This document shows positions 1 to 6,704 of a stretch of 10,042 bases of DNA, piece after piece. A program made the position numbers and the translations under genes. Each line of letters starts with the position of its first letter. Within the stretch, counting starts at the first letter, position 1. Source of the DNA: CAZBRS01 sp964494475 (GTDB lineage: Bacteria > Myxococcota_A > UBA9042 > CAZBRS01). The notes beneath the pieces were generated by a model that was not told the DNA's origin, did not search any database, and saw only the letters and a program-made list of their open reading frames with translations. Location: positions 1-10,042 of the forward strand of contig CAZBRS010000107.1 in the NCBI GenBank assembly GCA_964494475.1, given 5' to 3'.

Positions 1-2
1 AA

Positions 3-65
3 GAGAAGCGACGCGTGACCGCCCGGGCGGGCGAGAAGGTGTCGGTCGAGGTGCCTACCGAATGA
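3..65 (+). CDS. C-terminal fragment of an unidentified protein (5' end outside the window)
   Basis: Reading from base 3, an open frame of 20 codons ends at TGA 63-65 and translates as EKRRVTARAGEKVSVEVPTE. Seventeen of the 20 codons end in G or C, as in the other genes here, and the alternation of charged and beta-branched residues (AGEKVSVEVP) resembles the last strands of a beta-sandwich or PEGA-like domain. That is only an impression from 20 residues. The stop lies 11 bp inside the end of the convergent lipoprotein gene, the same tail-to-tail overlap seen at the two other convergent junctions in the window. Frame 1 also has a stop (TGA 16-18), so a shorter tail cannot be excluded. No function can be assigned. 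Confidence 0.5.
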   Translation, partial: EKRRVTARAGEKVSVEVPTE

Positions 66-2163
66 CCGGCGGTTCGTCGACGGCCAGCGACGCGAAGAAG
101 CCCTTGTAGAGGTTCTTGGCGAGGTTCTGGTGGAAGACCGGAAAGTGGTCCGACGCCGGAAAGACGAGCAGCGCGCCGGTGATCGGGTCGCCGCCCGCCA
201 CCGCGACGTTCCCCGACACGGGCAGGCTCACGGTGCCGAGGTCCAAGAGCGCCGCGCCCGGATGATCGCTCGACGCGGTCACGTTCGGATACGCGAGCGT
301 GGGCAGCCGCAGCGCCACGGCCAGGTTCAAGGCGGTCGACAGCGGCGTGTAGGGGTCCTGGCCCCCCTGCACCTGCATGAGGTGCTTGCGGTTCCCGGGC
401 CCGTTCACCAGCCGCGCGTAGTTGATGGGGTCGGTCAGGTCCGAGGCGTTCTGCACCAGGACCAGCATCGGGTGGCGCTCGTCGAGGTCGGCCGCGTCGA
501 TCTGCAGCAGCTTGGCGACCACGTCGCGAATCTGCGTCGACGCCGACGCGTCGAGGCTCTTGCGATACAGGATGGTCTCGATCAGCACGCCGCCGCCGGC
601 CGAGACGAGCCCGCCACGGAGGCGCGGCTCGACCCCCAACACCAGGGGCGCCACCAGGGCGCCCTGCGAGTGGCCCATGAACGCGAGGCGCAGGGCGTCG
701 AAGGTCACGTCGACCCCCACCTCGGTCGCAGCCAGGGGCAACACGCCGCCGGCCACGAGCCACTGCACGAGCAGCACGTTGTCGAGCGCCGCCTGCCGGA
801 ACGTGGTCACGCCCGCCCGTGGGTTCGAGAAGTTGAACGAGGCGAGCTCGAGCACCGCCAGATTCGTCGAACCGGCCCAGCGCCGGCCGTGCATGGGCTG
901 GGGGAGCGACACGCACGCCACGCCCACCGAGGCCAGCTCCTCGGCCACCTCTTCGCTGATGAAGCTGTCGAAGTCGCCGCCGGTGCCGTGGCTGTAGATG
1001 ACGAGGGGCAGGCTCCCCGCCGCCGTGAGCAGCGGCGCCTTGGGGATGGAGAAGGCCACGTCGAGGCTCTCGGGCTTGGCGACCGCGACGCCGTCGGCGC
1101 CGTAGGTGAAGCCGCCGCCCTGGGCATAGGGCGGCGCGCCCTGCTGGAAGTTCCAGGTCGAGAGGTGCGCGTCGATGCGCCAGAACGAGCCGTGGTCCTT
1201 GGCCACCGTCACGTCGGCCAGGGTCGGCGCGAGGCCCCGGTCGACGATGGATTGGTGGAGCGCGACCAGCTCGCGCGTGGGGTCGAGGGTGCGAAAGACC
1301 GTGGCGCCCGCGATGGCGCCCGGGTCCTGACCGAGCGCCGCGGCCGCGTCGACCAGCGGTTGCAGGGCCGCCTGCACGTCGGCGGGGGCCGCGCCGGCCA
1401 GGGCCTCGGCCAGCAGCGCGGGCGCGCCGAAGGCCGCCCCGTCGGCGGCCGTGAGCCCGGTGGTGACCACGGCGGCGTACAGCGTGGCCCCGCGCAGGGG
1501 CACCCCGAAGAGGGGCTGGACGACCAGCAGCGGCGGCTCGAAGTAGCCCTCGACCGCGTCGGTCACCACGCTCACCGAGACCGGCACGCGCCGCAGGTAC
1601 TCGGGCGACTGCGGATCGACGTCGACCAGGAACACCGTCGCGCCGGCCTCGAGCGACCCGGCCACGTCGGGCAGCCCGTCGGCGGCCGGCTCGCGCGTGA
1701 GCCCGAAGAAGACGGGGCCGTTGCACGAGGCGCCGTCGACCAGCTCGTGGGTGGCGTCGACGTACTTGGTGACGACGGCGAGGCCCTTGGGGTTCGGCAC
1801 GCTCGAGTAGTCGGGCGCGCCGTTCGGCCGCGTGCGGAGCAGGCTGGGGAAGGGCCAGGCGTAGAAGCCGCCGGCGGGGTCGAAGCGCACGGCGGGAGCC
1901 GCCGGCGGGGCCGCGTCGGCCGGGGCCGCGTCGACGGCCTCGGCGGCGTCCGCGTCGGCGGAGCCGGGCACGTCGGTCGGAGCCTCGAGGTCGGCCTCGG
2001 CGGGCACGTCGGCGGCGGGAACCTCGGGAGCGCAGCAGATGTCGGGGCCCGCTTCGGCCCGACTGTCGAGGTCACCGTCGCCGCCCCCGCCCCCGGAGCA
2101 TGCGGCGAGCGCGACGCAGAGGCAGAGGACCACCGGAAACCACGGAAGGAGCGAGGGGTGCAT
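55..2163 (-). CDS. Lipoprotein with alpha/beta-hydrolase (lipase/esterase-like) domain
   Basis: Predicted exported lipoprotein of 702 residues. A short hydrophobic signal (residues 4-21) ends in the lipobox LAAC with Cys22 as the lipidated residue. A Gly run and an Ala/Pro/Asp/Glu linker (about 24-90) follow, then a domain starting FDPAGGFYAWPFPS, like the N-terminal module of secreted bacterial lipases. The hydrolase core shows an oxyanion-type VIYSHGTGG at 388-396 and a nucleophile elbow GHSQG with Ser499. Asp603 (GGQDPY) and His673 (SDHFPV) are my candidates for the rest of the triad. I chose the ATG at 2163 because GAGG lies 5 bases upstream and because two upstream in-frame ATGs (2220, 2193) overlap the predicted promoter. 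The protein probably acts at the outer membrane or cell surface on esters or lipids; the substrate is unknown. It is transcribed alone, divergently from the methyltransferase gene. Confidence 0.88.
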   Translation of the reverse strand: MHPSLLPWFPVVLCLCVALAACSGGGGGDGDLDSRAEAGPDICCAPEVPAADVPAEADLEAPTDVPGSADADAAEAVDAAPADAAPPAAPAVRFDPAGGFYAWPFPSLLRTRPNGAPDYSSVPNPKGLAVVTKYVDATHELVDGASCNGPVFFGLTREPAADGLPDVAGSLEAGATVFLVDVDPQSPEYLRRVPVSVSVVTDAVEGYFEPPLLVVQPLFGVPLRGATLYAAVVTTGLTAADGAAFGAPALLAEALAGAAPADVQAALQPLVDAAAALGQDPGAIAGATVFRTLDPTRELVALHQSIVDRGLAPTLADVTVAKDHGSFWRIDAHLSTWNFQQGAPPYAQGGGFTYGADGVAVAKPESLDVAFSIPKAPLLTAAGSLPLVIYSHGTGGDFDSFISEEVAEELASVGVACVSLPQPMHGRRWAGSTNLAVLELASFNFSNPRAGVTTFRQAALDNVLLVQWLVAGGVLPLAATEVGVDVTFDALRLAFMGHSQGALVAPLVLGVEPRLRGGLVSAGGGVLIETILYRKSLDASASTQIRDVVAKLLQIDAADLDERHPMLVLVQNASDLTDPINYARLVNGPGNRKHLMQVQGGQDPYTPLSTALNLAVALRLPTLAYPNVTASSDHPGAALLDLGTVSLPVSGNVAVAGGDPITGALLVFPASDHFPVFHQNLAKNLYKGFFASLAVDEPPVIR

Positions 2164-2168
2164 GCGGG
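2164..2168 (-). promoter_or_regulatory. Spacer and ribosome binding site (GAGG at 2169-2172) fixing the lipoprotein start
   Basis: On the minus strand GAGG (2172 down to 2169) lies 5 bases before ATG 2163. The upstream in-frame ATGs at 2220 and 2193 have no comparable site. This supports the shorter protein with an intact signal peptide. Confidence 0.5.
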
Positions 2169-2191
2169 CCTCGGGACAGGGGAGTCGAATC

Positions 2192-2220
2192 ATTATCGGC
2201 GGCCGAGCCTCTGCGTGCAA
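2192..2220 (-). promoter_or_regulatory. Sigma-70-type promoter for the lipoprotein gene
   Basis: Minus strand: TTGCAC (2220-2215), a 17-bp spacer, and GATAAT (2197-2192), which matches the -10 consensus at five of six bases. Transcription would begin near 2185, giving a leader of about 22 bases to ATG 2163. The AT-rich -10 stands out in very GC-rich surroundings. This is inferred from pattern only. Confidence 0.55.
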
Positions 2221-2243
2221 CGGGAGGACGCACGGGGTAGAAT
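2215..2243 (+). promoter_or_regulatory. Possible promoter for the methyltransferase gene, sharing its -35 with the divergent promoter
   Basis: Plus strand TAGAAT at 2238-2243 matches the -10 consensus at five of six bases. A 17-bp spacer places the -35 on GTGCAA (2215-2220), a weak match (three of six) and exactly the complement of the lipoprotein promoter's -35. The predicted start near 2250 leaves a leader of about 24 bases to ATG 2274. Confidence 0.38.
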
Positions 2244-2273
2244 GCGCGCGTCGACGTGCGCCGGGAGCTCGCC

Positions 2274-3077
2274 ATGCCGAAGCCGCCCCTGAGGCTGCAG
2301 ACCACCACGCTGTGGGACTACCCGTCCCAGGACTACACCGACGACGGGCAGGGCTCGGCCGGCTACCGCGGCGCGACGCCGTCGTACGTGATCTGGAACC
2401 TGCTCGAGCGCTACACGCGGCCGGGCGATCTGGTGCTCGATCCCATGGCCGGGAGCGGCACCACGGTCGACGTGGCCCGCGACCTGGGCCGCCGCGCCCT
2501 CGGCTACGATCTGCAGCCCCACCACGAGGGCGTGTTCCGGGCCGACGCGCGCAAGCTGCCCCTCGAGGACGCCAAGGCCGACTTCGCCTTCCTCGACCCG
2601 CCCTACGGCGATCACCTGCGCTACTCGGGCCGCCCCGAGTGCCTGGGCGAGCTCGCGGCCGACAGCGACGCCTACTACGCCGGCCTCGACGCCGTGTTCG
2701 CCGAGCTCGACCGGGTGCTGAAGCCCGGGCGCTACCTGGCGCTCTACGTGGGCGACTCGGCGGTCAAGGGGCGCCCCTTCACGCCCATCGGCGTGCGCCT
2801 CTTCGGCTTGCTGGCCGCGCGCTTCGTGCCCGTCGACGAGATCGCCGTGGTGCGCCACAACGCCAGCCTCGAGCGGGGCGCCTGGCACGTCGCGGCCCGC
2901 GAGGGCAACTACTTCCTGCGCGGCTTCCACCACCTGTACATCTTCTTCAAGCCGGCGCCCGCCCGCGACGGGCGGCCCGAGGGCGACCTCAAGCTGCCCG
3001 ATCGCCGCGCGCCCGACGCCGGCGCCGAAGCACCACGACCAGCGCCACGGCCAGGGCCAAGGCGGTCGCGGCGCTGA
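2274..3077 (+). CDS. Solitary DNA methyltransferase, N4-cytosine/N6-adenine type
   Basis: Predicted S-adenosylmethionine-dependent DNA amino-methyltransferase of 267 residues. Visible motifs are DPMAGSGTT at 56-64 (AdoMet-binding motif I), a preceding segment ATPSYVIWNLLERY (34-47) in the position of motif X, and DPPY at 108-111 (catalytic motif IV). The order X-I-IV, without a large insertion between I and IV, is gamma-like rather than the usual beta order. The last recognisable strand is HLYIFFKP (220-227); the remaining 40 residues are Arg/Pro-rich and lie mostly over the 3' end of the opposite gene. ATG 2274 was chosen over GTG 2256 because GGGAG (2262-2266) sits 7 bases upstream. No endonuclease or specificity gene is adjacent, so it is probably an orphan regulatory or protective methylase. 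The target base and sequence are unknown. Methylation of RNA is less likely but not excluded. Confidence 0.82.
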   Translation: MPKPPLRLQTTTLWDYPSQDYTDDGQGSAGYRGATPSYVIWNLLERYTRPGDLVLDPMAGSGTTVDVARDLGRRALGYDLQPHHEGVFRADARKLPLEDAKADFAFLDPPYGDHLRYSGRPECLGELAADSDAYYAGLDAVFAELDRVLKPGRYLALYVGDSAVKGRPFTPIGVRLFGLLAARFVPVDEIAVVRHNASLERGAWHVAAREGNYFLRGFHHLYIFFKPAPARDGRPEGDLKLPDRRAPDAGAEAPRPAPRPGPRRSRR

Positions 3078-5259
3078 ACATGGCGCCCAGGACGAGCCCG
3101 GGCGTGCGATAGGCCAACTCCACGGCGTGCCGACCCGCCGGCACGTCGAGCCCCTGCAGTACGCCGTGCGCGGTCGCGAGGGGCAACTCGACCCCGTCGA
3201 GACGGGCGCTCCAGCCGGGCACCAACGTGGCCCCGTGCACCAGGGTGGCCGGGGCGCGCAGGTCGACCTCGGCCGTCACCCGGCCCGGCGAGCGCGCCAC
3301 CAACCGGCACACCTCGGGGGGCGTCACCGGCCGCCCTCCACGTTCGCACAGCAGCCGCGACGTGGGTCCGAGCACGCGGAGCACCCGCACGCCGGTCATC
3401 GGATCGACCAGCAGGTCGCCGAGCAGGCCCGAGCGCAGCCACGGCTCGAGGCGCAGCGCAGGCCGCGCGGCGTCGATCAACAGGTAGCGCAGGTCGAGCC
3501 GGCCGACCCAGGCGTCGAGATCACGGAAGAGCGAGTCGACCAGGTCGGCGCGCATCGAGGTGAGCGCCGCCGTGTAGCCGAACACGTCCTCGACGCCGGC
3601 CTGGACCGACGCCGACGTGCCGAGCGTGGCCCGGTTGCGGGCCATGGCCAGGACGGCGCCCGCGGTGTCGCGCGGCACGTGCGTGCGATCGAGCACCGAG
3701 TCGCGGAACACGCGAAACGATGCGCCCGCGGCGTCGCCCTGCAACACGCCGCCCAGCGACGGCGCGCGCGTCAGCAGATCGCGGTCGGCCGTGCCGAGCA
3801 GCGGCGCGTTCGCCACCAGCAGGTCGACCGCCACGACCAGGGCGAACGCAAGCTTCGCGAGCGCCAAGCGCCTGCGCGGGGCACCGTCGGCCTGCCGAGT
3901 CACCTGACGCACGAGTCCCCACCCGGCCACGCCCACCAGCGCCGCCTGCAGGCCGCCGGCCCGAATCGCGGCCAGCGCCGCCTCGTGGTTCGGCACCACG
4001 CTCCAGGCCGCCACGAGGGGTGCGAAGCGATCGGCGAACGCCGCCACGAGCGCCCCGGCGAACGCCGGCAGCAGCAGCAGGCCGGCCGGGCGCGGCCCCG
4101 CGGAGGCGCGGGTCAATCCGACGCCCGCCAGCAGCGCCAGCGCCAGCGAGGCCTGCAGCAGGTACTTCTCGGGAAAGCGGAACCATCCGAGCGGGGGGAA
4201 CACGCGCACGAGCGCCCCGAGCACGGGGGTGTGGCTGCCGAGGGCCAGCAGCACGAACACGCCGAGCGCCAGGGTCACGCCCCGCGTGCGCCGATCCGCC
4301 ACGCCGAGCAGGGCCAGGGGCAGGGCCAGCGCGCCGGCGTAGAGGCTCGAGAACCACAGGCGCCCGTCGCTCATGTACGGGTAGGCCCACAGCGAGTTGA
4401 CGGGCAGGGGTGCCCCGAACAGGTTCGCGAGGCCCACGTTCGCGAGGCGCGCAGGGTGGAGCGCCCAGACCGAGAGCACCTCCTCGGAGGCCGCGCCCGA
4501 GGCGCGCACCGACTGCGCGAGGAAGAGCGCCGAGGGCACCCACTGCAGCGCCGCGAGCCCGGCCGACACGCCCAGCGCCAGCGCTCCGGCGCCGAACACC
4601 GAGCGCAACGGCACCGCTCGCCCGAGAGTGTGGGTGGATGCCAGCCACGCCGCGGAGAGCAGCCCCAGCCACAGCCCGCTGCAGAGCGCGGCCTGGGGAT
4701 CGCCGGCCAGCACCTGCAGGGCGAGCGCCAGCCCGGTGGCCACGCCGGCCCGCGCGGGCGCGGGGCCCTGCAGCGCCGCCAGCCACGCGACCAGCACCAC
4801 CGGAGTCCAGGCCCCCGAGGCCAGGTAGAAGGGGTTGTCGGCGTAGCCGAGCAGCGGCCCCCCGAGCGCGAAGGAGAGCGCCGCCACGGCGGCCCCGAGG
4901 CGCGCCGCGCCCAGCCGGCGGGCGAGCAGCCAGGTGCCCACGCCGGCCAGCCACACGTGCAGCGCCACGCGCGCGTTCAGCGCCCACACCACGTCGAGCA
5001 GGTCGAGCCAGGTGGCCGGGTAGAAGACCGCCGTGGTCGGGTTGGCCAGGTGGGGCAGGCCGAGGTGCAGCAGGTCGTTCCACTCGGGCAACCGGCCCGC
5101 GAGCAGCGCGCGCGCGGTCACCAGGTGCTGGGGGTACTCGTACAGCGAGAAGTCTTCGCGAAAGAGCGTGCGCCCCAGGAAGAGCACGTCGGCGAAGAGC
5201 AGCAGCACGAGCCCGGTCCAGGCGGCCAGGAGGCTCACGTCGATCCGGCGCTCGGTCAC
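2989..5259 (-). CDS. YfhO-like polytopic membrane protein (probable GT-C type glycosyltransferase)
   Basis: Large inner-membrane protein of 756 residues with roughly a dozen hydrophobic segments, the first at about 11-28 and a final anchor at about 723-744 followed by an Arg-rich tail. Marks of the YfhO family are a first loop with REDFSLYEYPQ (34-44), FRFPEKYLL (360-368), and a C-terminal soluble domain ending LVPGWSARLDG (679-689) and VPAGRHAVELAYRTPG (706-721). This pattern ends most YfhO proteins. In Gram-positive bacteria YfhO glycosylates lipoteichoic acid; here the acceptor is unknown and is probably an envelope glycan or lipid. The start is GTG 5259, whose bases overlap the xseA stop (GTGA), with GAGGAGG four bases upstream inside xseA, so translation is likely coupled. 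The 3' end overlaps the methyltransferase gene by 89 bp. Confidence 0.82.
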   Translation of the reverse strand: MTERRIDVSLLAAWTGLVLLLFADVLFLGRTLFREDFSLYEYPQHLVTARALLAGRLPEWNDLLHLGLPHLANPTTAVFYPATWLDLLDVVWALNARVALHVWLAGVGTWLLARRLGAARLGAAVAALSFALGGPLLGYADNPFYLASGAWTPVVLVAWLAALQGPAPARAGVATGLALALQVLAGDPQAALCSGLWLGLLSAAWLASTHTLGRAVPLRSVFGAGALALGVSAGLAALQWVPSALFLAQSVRASGAASEEVLSVWALHPARLANVGLANLFGAPLPVNSLWAYPYMSDGRLWFSSLYAGALALPLALLGVADRRTRGVTLALGVFVLLALGSHTPVLGALVRVFPPLGWFRFPEKYLLQASLALALLAGVGLTRASAGPRPAGLLLLPAFAGALVAAFADRFAPLVAAWSVVPNHEAALAAIRAGGLQAALVGVAGWGLVRQVTRQADGAPRRRLALAKLAFALVVAVDLLVANAPLLGTADRDLLTRAPSLGGVLQGDAAGASFRVFRDSVLDRTHVPRDTAGAVLAMARNRATLGTSASVQAGVEDVFGYTAALTSMRADLVDSLFRDLDAWVGRLDLRYLLIDAARPALRLEPWLRSGLLGDLLVDPMTGVRVLRVLGPTSRLLCERGGRPVTPPEVCRLVARSPGRVTAEVDLRAPATLVHGATLVPGWSARLDGVELPLATAHGVLQGLDVPAGRHAVELAYRTPGLVLGAMFSAATALALAVALVVVLRRRRRARGDRAA

Positions 5260-6656
5260 CGCGCCTCCTCGGGCGAGGCGCGGCCGGGCCGCACGTCGGT
5301 CACGGTCGAGCCGACCCGGCCGTCTCCGAGCCGCGTGACGAGGGGCACACCAGCCGCCACGTCGGCCACGCGGCGGACCACGCGCCCCGTGGCCGCGTTG
5401 ACCGTGATGGAGTAGCCGCGCTCGAGCACGGCCTCGGGGTCGAGGCCGCGGAGCCCGGCCTCGAGGGCCGCCAGCCCGCCCGACAGGGCCTGCAGCCGCC
5501 GCCGCAGAGCGGCCACGAGCCGACCGCGCGTGCGCTCGGTGCGCAGCACGAGCTCGGGCACCCGGCGGCGCGGATCGCGCGCCCGCAGACGGCCTTCGAG
5601 GTTCCGGACCCGCAGGGCGCGCCGATCGAGCAGCGCGGGCCCGGCGGCCTGCAGGCGGCGCTCGACCTCGGCCAGGCGCAGCACCAGCCGGTGCACGCGC
5701 CGCTCGGGGCTCGCCAGGCCGTGCTCGGCGGCCAGGAGGTCGCGCTTCTGCAGCGCCAGGCGCGTCAGGAGCCGATCGGCCAACTGGTCGGACAGATCGT
5801 CGACGCGGGTCATCAGGTCGCCCAGACGCGGCACCACGCACTCGCCCGCCGCCGTAGGGGTGGGCGCGCGCACGTCGGCCGCGAAGTCGCTGAGCACCAC
5901 GTCGACCTCGTGGCCCACGGCCGAGATCACCGGCTTGCGGCAGGCGGCCACGGCCCGCACCACCGCCTCGTCGGAGAACGCCGCCAGGTCTTCGGGCGCT
6001 CCGCCGCCCCGCGTGAGCACCAGCACGTCGACCTCGTCCTGACGATCGAGGGCCTGCAGCGCGGCCACGATCTCGCCCGCGGCGCGCTCGCCCTGAACCG
6101 CCGCGGGGGCCAGCAGGATGCGCACGGGGTAGCGCTCCCAGGCCTTGCGCAGGAAGTCGACGAGGGCCGCGCCCTGGGGCGACGTGACGAGCCCGATCCA
6201 GCGCGGCACGAGGGGCAGCGGCTTCTTGCGGGCCGCGTCGAAGAGCCCCTCGGCGGCCAGGCGCCGCTTGCGCTCCTCGATCTCGCGCAGCAGATCGCCC
6301 TGCCCCGCCAGCTGCATCGTGTCGCCGATCAGCTGGAACTTGCCCTGCGCAGCGTAGAGCGAGAGGTAGCCGTGAACGGTCACGCGCTGCCCCTCTTCGG
6401 GCCGGAACGGCAGGCGCTGCACCGTGCCGCGGAACATGACCAGCGCCAGCAGCGACTCGCGCCCGCGCAGCGTGGCGTACAGGTGCCCCGAGCGGTGCAG
6501 CGTCACCTGCGACAGCTCGCCCGCCACCCACACGCTCGAGAACTCGCCCTCGAGCTGATCGCGCACGTGGGAGCAGAGGTCGTCGACCGTGAGGATGTCG
6601 CGCGGCTCGGGCAAGTGGGACCCTCGGGTGCGCTGGCAGCGTTGGCATTTGACCAT
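5256..6656 (-). CDS. xseA: Exodeoxyribonuclease VII large subunit
   Basis: Large subunit of exonuclease VII, which degrades single-stranded DNA from both ends into short oligonucleotides in repair and recombination; it acts in the cytoplasm with several XseB small subunits. The protein is 466 residues, close to the usual length. An N-terminal OB-fold (about 21-118, with VWVAGELSQ and SGHLYATLR) is followed by the nuclease core: VTSPQGAALVD (157-167), TRGGGAPEDL (215-224), SAVGHEVD (245-252), APTPTAAGE (264-272). The residues matching known catalytic ones (D167, R216, H249, D252) are all present. A coiled-coil region (about 280-400) and the usual C-terminal LERGYSI segment (411-417) complete it. 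ATG 6656 lacks a ribosome site; TTG 6614, with GAGGG six bases upstream, would give 452 residues starting just before the conserved domain. No xseB is visible; a YfhO-like gene follows with a GTGA overlap. Confidence 0.95.
   Translation of the reverse strand: MVKCQRCQRTRGSHLPEPRDILTVDDLCSHVRDQLEGEFSSVWVAGELSQVTLHRSGHLYATLRGRESLLALVMFRGTVQRLPFRPEEGQRVTVHGYLSLYAAQGKFQLIGDTMQLAGQGDLLREIEERKRRLAAEGLFDAARKKPLPLVPRWIGLVTSPQGAALVDFLRKAWERYPVRILLAPAAVQGERAAGEIVAALQALDRQDEVDVLVLTRGGGAPEDLAAFSDEAVVRAVAACRKPVISAVGHEVDVVLSDFAADVRAPTPTAAGECVVPRLGDLMTRVDDLSDQLADRLLTRLALQKRDLLAAEHGLASPERRVHRLVLRLAEVERRLQAAGPALLDRRALRVRNLEGRLRARDPRRRVPELVLRTERTRGRLVAALRRRLQALSGGLAALEAGLRGLDPEAVLERGYSITVNAATGRVVRRVADVAAGVPLVTRLGDGRVGSTVTDVRPGRASPEEAR
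6612..6625 (-). promoter_or_regulatory. Alternative xseA start: GAGGG plus TTG codon
   Basis: Minus strand GAGGG (6625-6621), six bases, then TTG (6614-6612). This is a better initiation site than ATG 6656, which has no purine-rich sequence in front. Use of TTG removes a 14-residue leader that carries CQRC (residues 4-7 of the longer form). Sequence alone cannot decide between the two starts. Confidence 0.4.
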
Positions 6657-6677
6657 ATTCGGGCGCGATTGGATAGT
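6649..6677 (+). promoter_or_regulatory. Sigma-70-type promoter for the 6705 membrane protein gene
   Basis: Plus strand TTGACC (6649-6654, five of six matches), a 17-bp spacer, and GATAGT (6672-6677, four of six). The predicted start near 6684 gives a leader of about 21 bases. The -35 overlaps the first codons of xseA if that gene starts at ATG 6656. On the minus strand TACTAT (6678-6673) could be a -10 for xseA, but no -35 is seen for it. Confidence 0.42.
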
Positions 6678-6704
6678 AGGCGCGACGACCACGCGAGCGC
6701 CCCG

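Noticed and set aside
20..31. Perfect palindrome CCGCCCGGGCGG near the left edge
   Set aside because: No T run follows, and it lies inside the apparent coding end of the plus-strand fragment, so it is not a credible terminator; such palindromes are common at this GC content.
130..2292. Open plus-strand frame of about 720 codons opposite the lipoprotein gene
   Set aside because: Its product is Arg/Gly/His-rich with no domain or signal, as expected for the complement of a GC-rich gene. The opposite strand has a lipobox, hydrolase motifs, promoter and ribosome site.
3127..5415. Open plus-strand frame of about 760 codons opposite the YfhO-like gene
   Set aside because: The product is rich in Gln/Arg/His/Gly with no recognisable domain; the minus strand codes a clear membrane protein with family motifs.
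5260..6648. Upstream extension of the YfhO-like frame through the whole of xseA
   Set aside because: The extension is Arg/Ala/Gly-rich low-complexity sequence in a shifted frame of xseA. GTG 5259 with GAGGAGG in front marks the real start.
4410..6704. Upstream extension of the 6705 gene's frame
   Set aside because: It lies opposite the YfhO-like and xseA genes and codes no recognisable domain; a promoter candidate and ATG lie directly before 6705.
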